A DNA stretch of 64,000 bases from Nocardia abscessus NBRC 100374. Its GTDB lineage: Bacteria > Actinomycetota > Actinomycetes > Mycobacteriales > Mycobacteriaceae. The notes below the pieces were generated by a model. That model saw only the letters and a list, made by a program, of their open reading frames with translations. It searched no databases and was not told the origin of the DNA. Below, in pieces: positions 43,183 through 52,171 of the stretch. How positions within the stretch are numbered: the first letter of the stretch is position 1; the number at the start of each line of letters is the position of its first letter. The stretch covers positions 1 through 64,000 of the forward strand of contig NZ_BAFP01000128.1 of assembly GCF_000308455.1 (NCBI RefSeq). Direction: 5' to 3'. The translations under genes and the position numbers were made by a program.

Positions 43183-44943
43183 TCAGCGCAGCGGTACTGT
43201 CCAGCACAGCCGGGTTCCCGCGCTGCCGGTACCGGCGGCGATGGTGAAAGTCCCGGCCGCGTCCTCGGCGCGCCGCGCGAGATTCCGCAGACCGCTCGGC
43301 GTGACCTCGCCGGGCATGCCGCACCCGTCGTCCTCGACGACGATGGTCAGGTCGTCGGCCACCGTGATCTCGACCGAGACCGACTTCGCGCCGGAATGCC
43401 GGACGGTGTTGCTGACCGCTTCTCGCACAACGGCTTCGGCATGATCGGCCAGTTCCGGTTCGATCACCGAGAGCGGGCCGCCGATACGCACGGAGGTACG
43501 GATTCCGCTGGTGGCGGTCTGCTGCCGGATCGCTTCCTCGATGCGTTGGCGCACCCGCGCGCTGTGGCTGTCGCCGCCGTGCAGGTCGAAGATCGAGGTC
43601 CGGATCTCTTGAACCACCTCTTGCAGATCGCTGATCGCTTCGGTGATCCGTTCGCGTACTTCGGGAACGCGGGTGCGTGGGACGGTTCCCTGCAGGCTCA
43701 AGCCGACGGCGAACAGTCGCTGGATCACGTGGTCGTGCAGGTCGCGGGCGATGCGGTCGCGGTCGGAGAGGATGTCCAGCTCCCGCACGCGCTGCTGGGC
43801 GTCGGCCAGTTGCATCGCCAGCGCCGCCTGCTCGGTGAACGCGGCGGTCAACGCGAGGGTCTCGTCGTTGTAGGGCGCCGATTCCACCGCGCGCAGCGCC
43901 ACCAGCACACCCACGGTGGAATCGGACGTCTGCATGGGCAGTATCAGCGCGGGTCCGGTGCCGGGGAAGATCTTGCCGAGATCGGCGCGGCGCGCGTCGT
44001 CGACGCGCCGGGGGGATCGCAGTCCGAACGCCTGACCGATCGTGGTGTCGCCCAAGGACAATTTGACCACCCGCTCGTGGTCCGGGGCGCCCGCGGTATG
44101 GGTGATCACCAGTTCGGTGATCTCCTCGGGCGGGCTCTCCGGGTCCGGTACGACCGCGAGAAAGGTCCGCTCGGAACCGGTGAGCCGGCGCGTGGCTTCG
44201 ACCAGGTGGGTGAGGACCTGCTCGGGCGCGGTTCCGGCGAGGAATTCGGTGGTGATGTCGCGGGTGGCTTCGATCCAGGCCTGCCGGGTGCGGGCGGATT
44301 CGTAGAGGTGGGCGTTGTCGATGGCGATTCCGGCCGCGGCGGCGAGGGCACGCACGATGACCTCGTCGTCTTCGGTGAACGGCTGGCCGCCTGCCTTCTC
44401 GGTGAGGTAGAGGTTGCCGAAGACTTCGTCGCGGATGCGGACGGGCACGCCGAGGAAGGTGCGCATCGGCGGGTGGTGGGCGGGGAATCCGACCGAGGAG
44501 GGATGGTCGGCGAGGTTGTCCAGCCGGATGGGTGTGGGCTGGCTGAACAGCAATCCGAGCACCCCGTGGCCTTGCGGCAGATCCCCGATCTGTTCGCGGG
44601 TCGGTTCATCGATGCCCTGGTAGATGAACTGGGTGAGTTGCTGGTCGTGGCCGCGGACGCCGAGCGCGCCGTAGCGGGCGTCGACCAGGGAGATGGCGGT
44701 GTGCACGATCGTCCGCAGGGTGCGATCCAGGTCCAGCCCCGAGGTGACGGTCAGCATCGCCTCGATCAGGCCGTCCATCCGGTCGCGGGCGTCGATGATC
44801 TGCTCGATCCGATCCTTGACCTCGCCCAGCAGCTCACGCAGCCGCAGTTGCGAAAGCGTATCGCGGACCGAGTAGGTGTCGGCCGAGGCGTAATCGCTGG
44901 TCTGCGCGGCTCCCGGAACACCGTCAGCGCGGCTGCTCGCCAT
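43183..44943 (-). CDS. devS: DevS/DosS-like GAF-domain sensor histidine kinase
   Basis: 586 residues. Two GAF domains (~55-210 and ~225-380), HisKA_3 dimerisation domain with phospho-acceptor His403 in RIARDLHDHVIQRLF, and an HATPase domain (EAVVREAVSNTVRHSGAKSV, VEDDGCGMPGEVTPSG). GAF-A contains VGFPAHHPPMRTFLGVPVRI, the same block that carries the heme-ligand His149 of mycobacterial DosS, so a heme-based O2/NO/CO sensor is likely. It would phosphorylate the DevR-like regulator encoded 109 bp upstream on the same strand. Length and order match DosS/DosT. Confidence 0.92.
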   Translation of the reverse strand: MASSRADGVPGAAQTSDYASADTYSVRDTLSQLRLRELLGEVKDRIEQIIDARDRMDGLIEAMLTVTSGLDLDRTLRTIVHTAISLVDARYGALGVRGHDQQLTQFIYQGIDEPTREQIGDLPQGHGVLGLLFSQPTPIRLDNLADHPSSVGFPAHHPPMRTFLGVPVRIRDEVFGNLYLTEKAGGQPFTEDDEVIVRALAAAAGIAIDNAHLYESARTRQAWIEATRDITTEFLAGTAPEQVLTHLVEATRRLTGSERTFLAVVPDPESPPEEITELVITHTAGAPDHERVVKLSLGDTTIGQAFGLRSPRRVDDARRADLGKIFPGTGPALILPMQTSDSTVGVLVALRAVESAPYNDETLALTAAFTEQAALAMQLADAQQRVRELDILSDRDRIARDLHDHVIQRLFAVGLSLQGTVPRTRVPEVRERITEAISDLQEVVQEIRTSIFDLHGGDSHSARVRQRIEEAIRQQTATSGIRTSVRIGGPLSVIEPELADHAEAVVREAVSNTVRHSGAKSVSVEITVADDLTIVVEDDGCGMPGEVTPSGLRNLARRAEDAAGTFTIAAGTGSAGTRLCWTVPLR

Positions 44944-45052
44944 GGTTCAAGACTATTTCACCCGGTTGCCGAAGAGAACGGCCGAACGCTTCGCGAGGAC
45001 GCGGTACGGCATGCCGCGACAGCGGACCGGCCGGACGTCGACGAGGAAAGGG

Positions 45053-45706
45053 TCAGAACTCGATCGTGGACCCGGACGGCCGGGATCGGAGTTTGGAGGC
45101 GTAGACGGCTGCCTGGGTGCGCCGTTCGAGGCCGAGCTTGGCCAGCAGCCGGGAGACGTAGTTCTTCACCGTCTTCTCGGCCAGGAACATGCGCTGGGCG
45201 ATCTGCCGGTTGGTCAGTCCTTCGCCGAGCAGGTCGAGAAGTCTGCGTTCCTGCTCGGTGAGCGCGGCCAGCGGGCCGTCCTCGGTGTTCGCGCGCAGCC
45301 GCTGCATGAGGGCGGCCGCGGCGCGGTTGTCGAGCAAGGAGCGTCCGGCGCCCACCTCCTTGATCGCCTTCGCCAACTCCATGCCCTTGATGTCCTTGAC
45401 CACATAGCCGCTGGCTCCGGCGAGAATGGCGTCCAGCATGGCCTGCTCGTCGGTGAACGACGTGAGGATCAAGCAGCGCAGATCGTCGAGTTTGGACAGC
45501 AGATCGCGGCACAGTTCGATGCCGTTGCCGTCGGGCAGGCGTACGTCCAGTACGGCGACGTCCGGCCGCAGCGCCGGAATCCTGGCGAGAGCCTGGGCGA
45601 CGTCGCCCGCCTCGCCGACGACGGACAGTTCCGGGTCGTCGGAGAGCAGGTCTACGAGACCGCGGCGGACGATTTCATGGTCGTCGACCAGAAACACCGT
45701 GATCAT
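45053..45706 (-). CDS. devR: DevR/DosR-like response regulator
   Basis: 217 residues from the ATG at 45706. Receiver: VFLVDDHEIVRRGLVDLLSD, phospho-acceptor Asp54 in AVLDVRLPDGNG, Ser/Thr switch LILTSFTDEQAM, GYVVKDIKGMEL. C-terminal LuxR-type HTH: LTEQERRLLDLLGEGLTNRQ, MFLAEKTVKNYVSRLLAKLG. Similarity to mycobacterial DevR is very high by eye, including the ASGYVVKDIKGMELA and AGRSLLDNRAAAALM stretches. It activates dormancy genes under hypoxia/NO in that family. A DosR-like box lies in its own promoter region. Confidence 0.93.
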   Translation of the reverse strand: MITVFLVDDHEIVRRGLVDLLSDDPELSVVGEAGDVAQALARIPALRPDVAVLDVRLPDGNGIELCRDLLSKLDDLRCLILTSFTDEQAMLDAILAGASGYVVKDIKGMELAKAIKEVGAGRSLLDNRAAAALMQRLRANTEDGPLAALTEQERRLLDLLGEGLTNRQIAQRMFLAEKTVKNYVSRLLAKLGLERRTQAAVYASKLRSRPSGSTIEF

Positions 45707-45772
45707 GGTGGTGTCCAATCCCGGGAAGCAGTTGCGCGGTCGACACTACGCAACGGGCAGGCCGCTCGGTAC

Positions 45773-45786
45773 CGACCAAAGTCCTC
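45773..45786 (-). promoter_or_regulatory. DosR-like box upstream of devR
   Basis: On minus, AGGACTTTGGTCGG lies 67-80 nt upstream of the devR start. It matches the GGGACTTTnGGCCC form of the DosR binding site well (GGACTTTGG core). Supports positive autoregulation as in mycobacteria; binding is not tested. Confidence 0.55.
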
Positions 45787-45876
45787 TTGTCGGATCTACC
45801 GGCATCGCGACAGGGCCACCGCGTGCGTGGCTCCATTTCCAGCGCACGGCGTGTGACGGGCGGTCCCTGAAACGGA

Positions 45877-46527
45877 TCAGCCAGTCGGCGTGTCGGCGCG
45901 GGCGAGCCCTTCGGCGATCAGAATTCGATGGGCTTGCTGGGCGGCGGAAACCCTCGCGGTGTCATGCGGCGCCCCACCGGCGGTTTCCTCGAGGCTGCGG
46001 GCGAGCACCGTCACCGCGTCGGTGAGCGCTCGTAACCGGTTGTCCAATTCGTCGAAGCGCGATTCCGGCCGGGTGACCGCTGTCTCCTGCAAGGTGCCCG
46101 CCAGGTCGGTTCCGCGCAGGATGGCCCGCATGTCTTCCGGCAGCAACGCGAAGACGTGGTCGAGTTGCCCGGGAGAGAACAAGTCGGCCAGCGCGTCGGT
46201 CACGGCACCCGCCAGCGCGTAGGCCTCGTCGCGGGATACGCCCGCTTCCCGGGCGAATTGATCGAGGAACGAGGGCACGTCGTGCGGGACGGGGACCCGT
46301 GCGGGGACCCAGCCCTCGTAGAAGATCCCGCGCAGGAGTTCGGGCAGCTGGGCGCTCAGGTGCGCGGCCGCGTTGACACCGATGCGGTCACGGACGGTGT
46401 GCAGCCAGGCCCGCAGCGCGCGGTGCGCGAATGCCCGGTCTTCGGTGGCGAGTCCGTCGGCGAGGGTGCGCAGCCACTCGTGCGCGGTGTGCACCGCCGG
46501 TGCGAGGGGGTCGCGGTGGTAGCTCAT
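45877..46527 (-). CDS. DUF2267-domain protein
   Basis: 216 residues. The N-terminal ~135 residues are a DUF2267 domain: VHTAHEWLRTLADGLATEDR, ALRAWLHTVRDRIGVNAAAH, LSAQLPELLRGIFYEGWVPA, PGQLDHVFALLPEDMRAILR. C-terminal helical tail of ~70 residues. DUF2267 proteins are regularly found among dormancy/hypoxia genes of actinobacteria, where their role is unknown. Two DosR-like boxes lie 130-165 bp upstream, consistent with membership of the local DevR regulon. Confidence 0.82.
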   Translation of the reverse strand: MSYHRDPLAPAVHTAHEWLRTLADGLATEDRAFAHRALRAWLHTVRDRIGVNAAAHLSAQLPELLRGIFYEGWVPARVPVPHDVPSFLDQFAREAGVSRDEAYALAGAVTDALADLFSPGQLDHVFALLPEDMRAILRGTDLAGTLQETAVTRPESRFDELDNRLRALTDAVTVLARSLEETAGGAPHDTARVSAAQQAHRILIAEGLARADTPTG

Positions 46528-46656
46528 GGGAGGTGCCTTTCACGGGTGAATCATGGCTGATCGTGCCGGTGGGATCCGGTCGTACACACGACCGCGATAC
46601 GGAGAATTTCCTGTCCCATACCGAAGAGACTGCTCGTTCGAGCCCGGACCGGTGAG

Positions 46657-46692
46657 AGGACTCGTGCCCGCACTGACGGGACCATGGTCACC
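46657..46692 (-). promoter_or_regulatory. Two candidate DosR boxes upstream of the DUF2267 gene
   Basis: AGGACTCGTGCCC at 46657-46669 and GGGACCATGGTCACC at 46678-46692 (as written on plus; the second is near-palindromic, GGAC-N4-GTCA). They sit 9 nt apart in the gap between the nitroreductase end and the DUF2267 start. Paired boxes at such spacing are usual in strongly DosR-induced promoters. Matches are by eye. Confidence 0.45.
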
Positions 46693-46741
46693 CGGACGCG
46701 GCCGAGCCCCGCCGCGCAGCGGCGGTACCGGTGGCGCGGGG

Positions 46742-47749
46742 TCAGCGGGAGCCGGTGACGGTGAAGACCTCCGTGACCGGTCGCCGCGGAGTCGGCGGGA
46801 TCATGCCCGCGTCGTCGGGCGCGGTACCGACGCGGATCAGCACTTGCGGCGCTGCCGGGCGGGGGACCAAGCCGGCGAGCAGTCCGCGTCCGATCGGAAG
46901 CTCGGTGATATGTGTCAGCGCGCAGGTCGCCAGGCCCGCGGCGGTGCACTCCAGCAGCACGGCCGACAATGCCTCACCGGTGTGCAGCCACTGCGTCACC
47001 GAATCGCCTTCGGTGCTGAGCAGGACCAGTGCCGCGCGGTCCTCGAGCTGGGCACGTCGCATCGAACGCGGCGCCGAGGGGAAAGCGCGGCCGACGTCGA
47101 CCCGGGCGAATTCCGCATCCGATACCAGCCCGGACGGCGGCACGCCCTCGGGCGTCTCGGGATGCCCTGCCCACCACTGCAATTCGGACTGGTACAGCAG
47201 GTCGTCGCGGCGCAGAGCCCCGGCCTGTTCCGAGGCCGCGGCCAGCCGTGGCCTGGCGCTGTCGGCCAGCGCGTCGAGTTCCACCTCGTGCGGCGAGGTG
47301 AGCATCCGCAACCGCGGGAGGATGTCGGCGAAGCCTTCCGGCTCGCTCATCGGCAGCCGGTCGGTGCGCCGCAGGTCGATGGCCAGCGCTCGGGAATGGA
47401 TTCCCTCCGGCGGGTCTGCCCAGGGACGGAACTCGATCACGGCCAGATGATCGGGTCGTTCCCGGTCGGGCGCACGCAGGGTATCGGTGTGCCAGCCGCG
47501 GTCGGCGAAGACCGTCCGCAGATGATGCAGCACGGTTCCGCAGCTGATCACCAGCTGGCGGCCGTGCGGGTCGGTCGCGGGCAGCAGCCGGTCGGCGTCG
47601 GTGTAGAGGTGCAGGCGGGCGCCGTCGAAGACCCAGCGCCACGGCTGGATGTTGTGCACCGAAGGCGCCCGGGTCGCGAGCCGCAGCGCCTCCAGGATCG
47701 TCCGATGACCGGGTACCGGAATGACGGGCGCTTCGTCGTTTGCGGTCAT
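46742..47749 (-). CDS. Acg-family nitroreductase-like protein
   Basis: 335 residues from the ATG at 47749. Nitroreductase-fold repeat typical of Acg (Rv2032) proteins: ILEALRLATRAPSVHNIQPW followed by RWVFDGARLHLYTDADRLLP at the N-terminus, VISCGTVLHHLRTVF, and in the second half HTGEALSAVLLECTAAGLAT and PQVLIRVGTAP. Acg-type proteins bind FMN but, in the mycobacterial case, seem to sequester it rather than reduce nitro compounds. Its place next to DevRS and DUF2267 fits the DosR regulon. A weaker GGAC-type site lies near 47800. Confidence 0.88.
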   Translation of the reverse strand: MTANDEAPVIPVPGHRTILEALRLATRAPSVHNIQPWRWVFDGARLHLYTDADRLLPATDPHGRQLVISCGTVLHHLRTVFADRGWHTDTLRAPDRERPDHLAVIEFRPWADPPEGIHSRALAIDLRRTDRLPMSEPEGFADILPRLRMLTSPHEVELDALADSARPRLAAASEQAGALRRDDLLYQSELQWWAGHPETPEGVPPSGLVSDAEFARVDVGRAFPSAPRSMRRAQLEDRAALVLLSTEGDSVTQWLHTGEALSAVLLECTAAGLATCALTHITELPIGRGLLAGLVPRPAAPQVLIRVGTAPDDAGMIPPTPRRPVTEVFTVTGSR

Positions 47750-47997
47750 ACTGCGAGTCTTTGCGGTGCGGGGTCCGCGCGATACGGGCATTCCGCCCGG
47801 ACACCAGGGTCCTTGGTCATCCGCCGTCCGTCGGCGGCGCCCGCTCGGCGCACCGGCGCGGCTGCCTACTCCTCGGAATCCGCCACACGATCGCGCAGGA
47901 CTGCCGCGCCCACCACAACAGCCGGATCGCGTGACCGACGTAGATCGCGGCAGCCGACTACACCAGCCCCGCGCCGTATGCCGCCGCTTGCTGGGAG

Positions 47998-48321
47998 TCA
48001 GTCCCGTTTGTCCAGGTCCAGGCCGCTGAAGTAATAGGCGAGGCCGAACGCCATCAGCGCGCCACCGGCGAGCGCCGCGACGTTCTCGCCCGCCGTTCGA
48101 GTCCGTCCGCGCAGTAACGCGGCCCCGGCCGCAAGGTTGATCGCGCCCCACGCGATGTTCGCGGTGGGGGAGGACAGGCCGACGCCCGGCGGGCTCGCGA
48201 ACGGAGTCGGGAACCGCTCTCCGGTCAGGCCCTTGACCGAATGCGGGACGGCGTTGACGAGCAGCGCGCCCGCGGCAAACTGCCCCAGCGTGCGGGTCGT
48301 ACGGCGAATTCCGGTGGGCAT
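47998..48321 (-). CDS. Small membrane protein of the dormancy cluster
   Basis: 107 residues. N-terminal basic segment, then three hydrophobic segments: TLGQFAAGALLVNAVPH, IAWGAINLAAGAALLRG and NVAALAGGALMAFGLAYYFS, ending LDLDKRD. It resembles small DoxX/DUF4267-like membrane proteins in length but no signature is certain. Same strand as the nitroreductase gene, 250 bp upstream of it. Confidence 0.65.
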   Translation of the reverse strand: MPTGIRRTTRTLGQFAAGALLVNAVPHSVKGLTGERFPTPFASPPGVGLSSPTANIAWGAINLAAGAALLRGRTRTAGENVAALAGGALMAFGLAYYFSGLDLDKRD

Positions 48322-48865
48322 GTGTCTCCTGGATGACGGCAGTAGGGCCGAGAATATCGAAGCCTCTCGCGATCGCCGCGTCAGAGCGGGAACGCGATGC
48401 TCAGCAGCGAGACGACGATGCCGACGGCGGTGTCGACGAGGGTTTCCCGGTCGATCGGCAGGCGGCCGTCGATGAAACCGGTTCCGGACTTCCTACACCC
48501 ACCGGGCGGTGCCGATCCGCGCGATTTCGGAACCGGAGCTACGCAACGTGCCGGAATCCTGCCCCGCGACGACAGCTGGCAGTTCCGGGCACTGCTGGCT
48601 GCCTCCAAGATCCCCGCGCTCACCAGTCGCCTCGGAAACCTGATCGAGCGACCGCCGGAGCGGACCGGCATTCGATCGGCGATGGGCCGGTCGAGTCGCC
48701 CAGCTGACCAACGGCGACCTTCGCGGCCATGCCGCGGACAAATCCTCACGCACTGCCGCACCGACAGCTTCAGCCTCGATCGGCGTTGCCGCGCAACGGA
48801 TCACGATGTGCCGGGCATGGCAGGCCCGATCCCGCCGGATTCGCGGCGGCTCCGGCACCTGCGGA
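48322..48865. other. No intact gene; coding-looking scraps
   Basis: On minus, a frame ending at 48381 (GFIDGRLPIDRETLVDTAVG then IVVSLLSIAFPL) looks like the end of a real protein, but the sequence upstream degenerates. On plus, 48570-48660 (DDSWQFRALLAASKIPALTS) also looks protein-like without a start. I take the stretch to be decayed DNA; neither scrap could be assigned to a family. Confidence 0.4.
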
Positions 48866-49057
48866 TCACACCGCGCGGGTAGCTCGCGCGGCGTGCGCCA
48901 GACCTGTCCGGGTGCGGTAGGAGACGGTCAAACCACGTAGTTCCAGCAGACGAGTGCCGAACTCGGTCAGGTGCTGGATACGGTCGAGGATGAGCCGCTG
49001 CACCGTCATGTCCAGAGCGCTGGTCGGCTCATCGGCGATGACGACCTTCGGCTTCGC
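48866..49057 (-). pseudogene. Fragment of a peptide/nickel-type ABC ATPase
   Basis: The frame reads AKPKVVIADEPTSALDMTVQ, the Walker B/D-loop of oligopeptide-family ATPases, then RLILDRIQHLTEFGTRLLEL and RGLTVSYRTRTGL. The last part looks like the start of a second ATPase half (LLELRGLTVSY), so a deletion has joined the two. No Walker A or signature LSGGQ remains. It abuts the end of the TetR gene. Confidence 0.65.
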
Positions 49058-49073
49058 GGAAACAATCGCGGGC

Positions 49074-49784
49074 TCATCGGTTTTCGGCCGGCCCGTAGGC
49101 GCGCAGAAAAGTATCGACCGCCGCCGTGGCGACCGCGTGCATCTCGGCGGTGGCGACCTTCCGGGTGCCGAGCCGCGAGCGGCCCTCCATCGGCCCGGTG
49201 ATCAACACGAGGAACTGTTCCGCGGCGGTGGCCGGGTCGCACGCGCGCAGGCGGCCGGACAGCGACAGGCGCGCGAGCCGGTCGGCCAGCGCTTCGGCCA
49301 GTTGGTCCGACGTGCGGCTCACGACGATGTCGATCAGGTCGGGGAACTGGGCGACCTGGCCGTAGGTCAGCCACCGCAGCGATCGTGATCGCTCGGAGCA
49401 GCAGACCCGGATCAGTCGGTACGCCAGGTCTTCCAGTGCGGCGCGCAAGTCGGTGCCGGGGTTGCGCAACCGCTCCACGACGGAAAGGTTCTCGGCCAGT
49501 ACCGCGTCGCTGACGGCCGTGAGCGCGTGCCGGAACAGCGTTTCCTTGTCGTTGAGGTGGTTGTAGATGGTCGGCTTGGCGACGCCGGCTTCCTCCGCGA
49601 TCTCCTGGACACACGCCTGCGCGTACCCCCGGCGCGCGAATACGACGAACGCCGCGTCCAAGATCGCCTGCCGCTTGTCGATCCGCCCGCGCGAGGGCGT
49701 CTGCCCGGTCGGCGATGTCACTGCTGCCACTCCCGCAGTGTAGCCCACCTCCTGCGCTGTCTTTCCTTGTCGGTTCAGTTTCAT
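49074..49784 (-). CDS. TetR-family regulator
   Basis: 236 residues. N-terminal HTH after a ~35-residue extension: RQAILDAAFVVFARRGYAQA, CVQEIAEEAGVAKPTIYNHL, NDKETLFRHAL. C-terminal helical domain of the TetR_C type (~110-225). The start at 49784 has AAGGCGG upstream; a GTG further inside would give a shorter protein. Divergent from an MFS drug-efflux-type gene with an 85-bp AT-rich gap, the usual repressor/pump pair, but the pump gene is damaged. GATTTGGTCA...TTGAACCAG in the gap is a possible imperfect operator. Confidence 0.85.
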   Translation of the reverse strand: MKLNRQGKTAQEVGYTAGVAAVTSPTGQTPSRGRIDKRQAILDAAFVVFARRGYAQACVQEIAEEAGVAKPTIYNHLNDKETLFRHALTAVSDAVLAENLSVVERLRNPGTDLRAALEDLAYRLIRVCCSERSRSLRWLTYGQVAQFPDLIDIVVSRTSDQLAEALADRLARLSLSGRLRACDPATAAEQFLVLITGPMEGRSRLGTRKVATAEMHAVATAAVDTFLRAYGPAENR

Positions 49785-49869
49785 GAACCGCCTTGATATG
49801 TACCGATTTGGTCATTAGATTGAACCAGCGAGTTAAATTTATGCACGCATTCCAGTCCGGGAGACACCT

Positions 49870-51323
49870 ATGACGCAACCCCTGGAGACCGGCTCGATCC
49901 CGCCTTGCGGCGGATGATCGGCGTGATCCTGCTCGGCGGGATCATGGGCATCCTCGACGGCTCGATGGCCGCGGTCGCGGTGGACACCCTGGCCGCCAGG
50001 TTCGACACCTCCCTCGCCACTGTGGGCTGGGTGTCCACCGGTTACCTGCTGGCGCTGACGCTCACCATTCCGGTCGGCGCGTGGGCCGTCGACCGCTTCG
50101 GCGGCCGCAAACCCTGGCTCACCGGGCTCGTGGTGTTCCTGGTCGGCTCGATCGGCTCCGGACTGGCCTGGTCCATCGACAGCCTGATCGTGTTCCGAGT
50201 GATCCAGGGCATCGGAGCGGGCATCCTCGACCCGCTGATGCTCACGTTGCTGGCGCGCGCCGCGGGACCGAATCGGATGGGCCGCGTGATGGGAGTGATG
50301 GGCATCGTCGGTTCGACCGGCCCGATCCTCGGCCCGATCGTCGGCGGTCTCATCCTGAGCAGCTTCGACTGGCGCTGGATGTTCCTGATCAACGTGCCGA
50401 TCGCGATCGCCTCGTTCGTGCTGTGACTGCGGATCCTGCCCATCGACCCACCCCAGGCCACCCGCACCCGGCTCGACGTGATCGGCGTGGCGTTGATCGG
50501 CCCGGGAGTCGCCGTCGGCGTGCTCGCGTTGTCGGAGGTCGGCCAGCGTGGTGTCTTCACGACCTGGCACGTGCTGCTTCCGCTGGCCGTCGCGATCGTG
50601 CTGCTGGCCGCCTACACCGCGCACGCGTTGCGCAAGCGGGCGACGCCGCCGCTGATCGATGTGCGATTGTTCACCCGCCTCAACTTCAGCGCCAGCGTGG
50701 TCGCGGCGGCCCTGCTCGGCCTGCTCAGTTTCGCCGGCATCTTCGCGATTCCGCTGTACTACCAACAGGTTCGGGGTTTCGACGCCTGGGAGGCGGGTCT
50801 GCTGCTTGCGCCCTTCGGCCTCGGATCGGCGATCGCGATGCCGTTGGCGGGCCGGCTCTCCGACCAGCTCGGCTCCCGCCGTCTCGCACTGACCGGCGCG
50901 GTCGTGGCGCTACTGAGCGCCCTGTGGTTCACCCAGTTCGACTCGCACACCAACTTGTGGTGGACGGCGCTGGCCGCGTTCACCTTCGGGATCGGCACGG
51001 GATCGGGAGGCGCGCCGACGATCGGATCGGTCTACCGGACACTGCCACCGGAACTGGTCCCGCAGGGCAGTTCCGTGCTGTACATGCTCAACCAGCTCGG
51101 CGCGTCGATCGGCATCGCGATGGTCGCGCTGATCAACGAAACGACCGTCGGCGCGCAGCTGGGATTCCAGCACGCGTACTCGTGGATCGCCGGAGCCGCG
51201 GTGATCCTGATCGTCGCGTCGTCGTTCATTCCCGGCAAGCCCGCTCCCGCACCCGCCGAGGACTTCGCCGAAGCGGAGACGGCCGCGCCGGTCGCCGACC
51301 GAGCCGACGCGATCCGGCCATGA
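49870..51323 (+). pseudogene. DHA2 (EmrB/QacA)-type MFS transporter with premature stop
   Basis: Multidrug-type MFS with 14 helices if whole. Motifs: GILDGSMAAVAVDTLAARFD, WVSTGYLLALTLTIPVGAWA, DRFGGRKPWLTG (motif A), GPILGPIVGGLILSSFDWRW (motif C region). In frame, a TGA at 50424-50426 follows AIASFVL; translation continues perfectly behind it (LRILPIDPPQATRTRLDVIG) to 51323. One base change (GGA to TGA) would explain it. In addition the expected start (ATG 49870, GGGAGA upstream) is one base out of frame with the body (DRLDPALRRMIGVIL). Probably inactivated, unless stop readthrough or a sequencing error is involved. Confidence 0.85.
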
Positions 51324-52009
51324 GTACGCGGCCCGAGCTGTGGCTCGAGATCCTGCAGGCGCCCGAACGTCATCGGCTCACCGTGACCGAGGTTTGCCGC
51401 CGGTACCGAATCTCCCGCAAGACCTACTACAGCTACCTCGCGCGTTACCGGGCGCAGGGTGTGGCGGGGCTGGCGTCACGCTCGCGCCGTCCGAAGCGTT
51501 TCCCGGGCCGGTCACCGGCCGCGGTCGAGGCCGCCGTGGTGCGAATTCGGCTGAACCGGCCGCGGTGGGGCGCCCGCAGGATCCGAGCGGAACTGATGCG
51601 AGGCACTACGAGCCAGGTGCCCGCGATATCGACGGTGCACGCGATCTTGCGCCGCCACGACCTGGTCGGTGCGCGGCCGGAATACCCGATGTCCGACGGG
51701 GTTCGGCAGCTCGACGTCGTACTGCACGGGGGGCCACAGGAGATCCCGTCGGTCGCCGACATGGACGACGCGGCGCGGCCGCGCGCGCTTCGCGTCAACT
51801 CCCACGGCGCCATCAGCTACCGCAAGCGCAAAATCCAGGTCGGCGCTCAGCTCGTCGGGGAGACCGTGCACACGTCCGAGCACCACGGAATCGTGCGCGT
51901 GTACCACGGCCACGAACTCCTACGCGAACTCCAGCTCGGCCCGAAGGGCACCTACCACGGCAACGGCAAGAAATCGCCTGGGCGACCACTCCGGAACAAG
52001 ATCGCCTGA
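51320..52009 (+). CDS. IS481-like transposase derivative without DDE domain
   Basis: 229 residues; the ATG at 51320 overlaps the MFS stop (ATGA). The N-terminal part is the IS481-type bipartite HTH: LTVTEVCRRYRISRKTYYSY, PRWGARRIRAELMRG, PAISTVHAILRRHDLV. The C-terminal part matches the region after the catalytic core of actinobacterial IS481 enzymes (AISYRKRKIQVGAQLVGETV, RVYHGHELLRELQLGPKGTY). The rve catalytic core with its DDE residues is missing and replaced by ~40 unrelated residues, yet the frame is open. Either an in-frame deleted transposase or a domesticated DNA-binding protein. Confidence 0.75.
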   Translation: MSTRPELWLEILQAPERHRLTVTEVCRRYRISRKTYYSYLARYRAQGVAGLASRSRRPKRFPGRSPAAVEAAVVRIRLNRPRWGARRIRAELMRGTTSQVPAISTVHAILRRHDLVGARPEYPMSDGVRQLDVVLHGGPQEIPSVADMDDAARPRALRVNSHGAISYRKRKIQVGAQLVGETVHTSEHHGIVRVYHGHELLRELQLGPKGTYHGNGKKSPGRPLRNKIA

Positions 52010-52090
52010 TTCGCGACACCTGCCTGCCCAGCGCTAGTGCGACTTCGCGAGGAGGTTACTCACTCCTGGCCACTTTCAACTAGCGCTACC

Positions 52091-52111
52091 GGGGCCTTGC
52101 GGCAAGGCCCC
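52091..52111 (+). terminator. Strong hairpin, likely terminator
   Basis: GGGGCCTTGC and GCAAGGCCCC are perfect 10-bp arms around a single G, 82 bp after the IS481-like gene. No T-tract follows, as is common for actinobacterial terminators. Confidence 0.55.
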
Positions 52112-52171
52112 CGGTTCGCTGCACAGTCTCCAGCCGAAGCCAGATCCTGCGGAAATCGAGGACGCGCGAAG

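Noticed and set aside
42941..43324. Minus-strand frame downstream of the DevS gene as a transposase tail
   Set aside because: Some Trp/Arg-rich text looked transposase-like but no family block could be named and it overlaps the kinase end.
43396..45261. Plus-strand 621-codon frame
   Set aside because: Gly/Arg/Asp-rich antisense of the DevS/DevR genes.
47780..47830. DosR box upstream of the nitroreductase gene
   Set aside because: AAGGACCCTGGTGTCC on minus has GGAC and GTCC halves but the spacing is 6 instead of 4; match too weak to list as a feature.
50424..50426. Selenocysteine at the internal TGA of the MFS gene
   Set aside because: MFS transporters are not known selenoproteins and I see no SECIS-like hairpin directly after the codon; a nonsense mutation or sequence error is simpler.
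49839..50765. Minus-strand 308-codon frame
   Set aside because: Antisense of the damaged MFS gene; His/Asp/Gln-rich, no motif.
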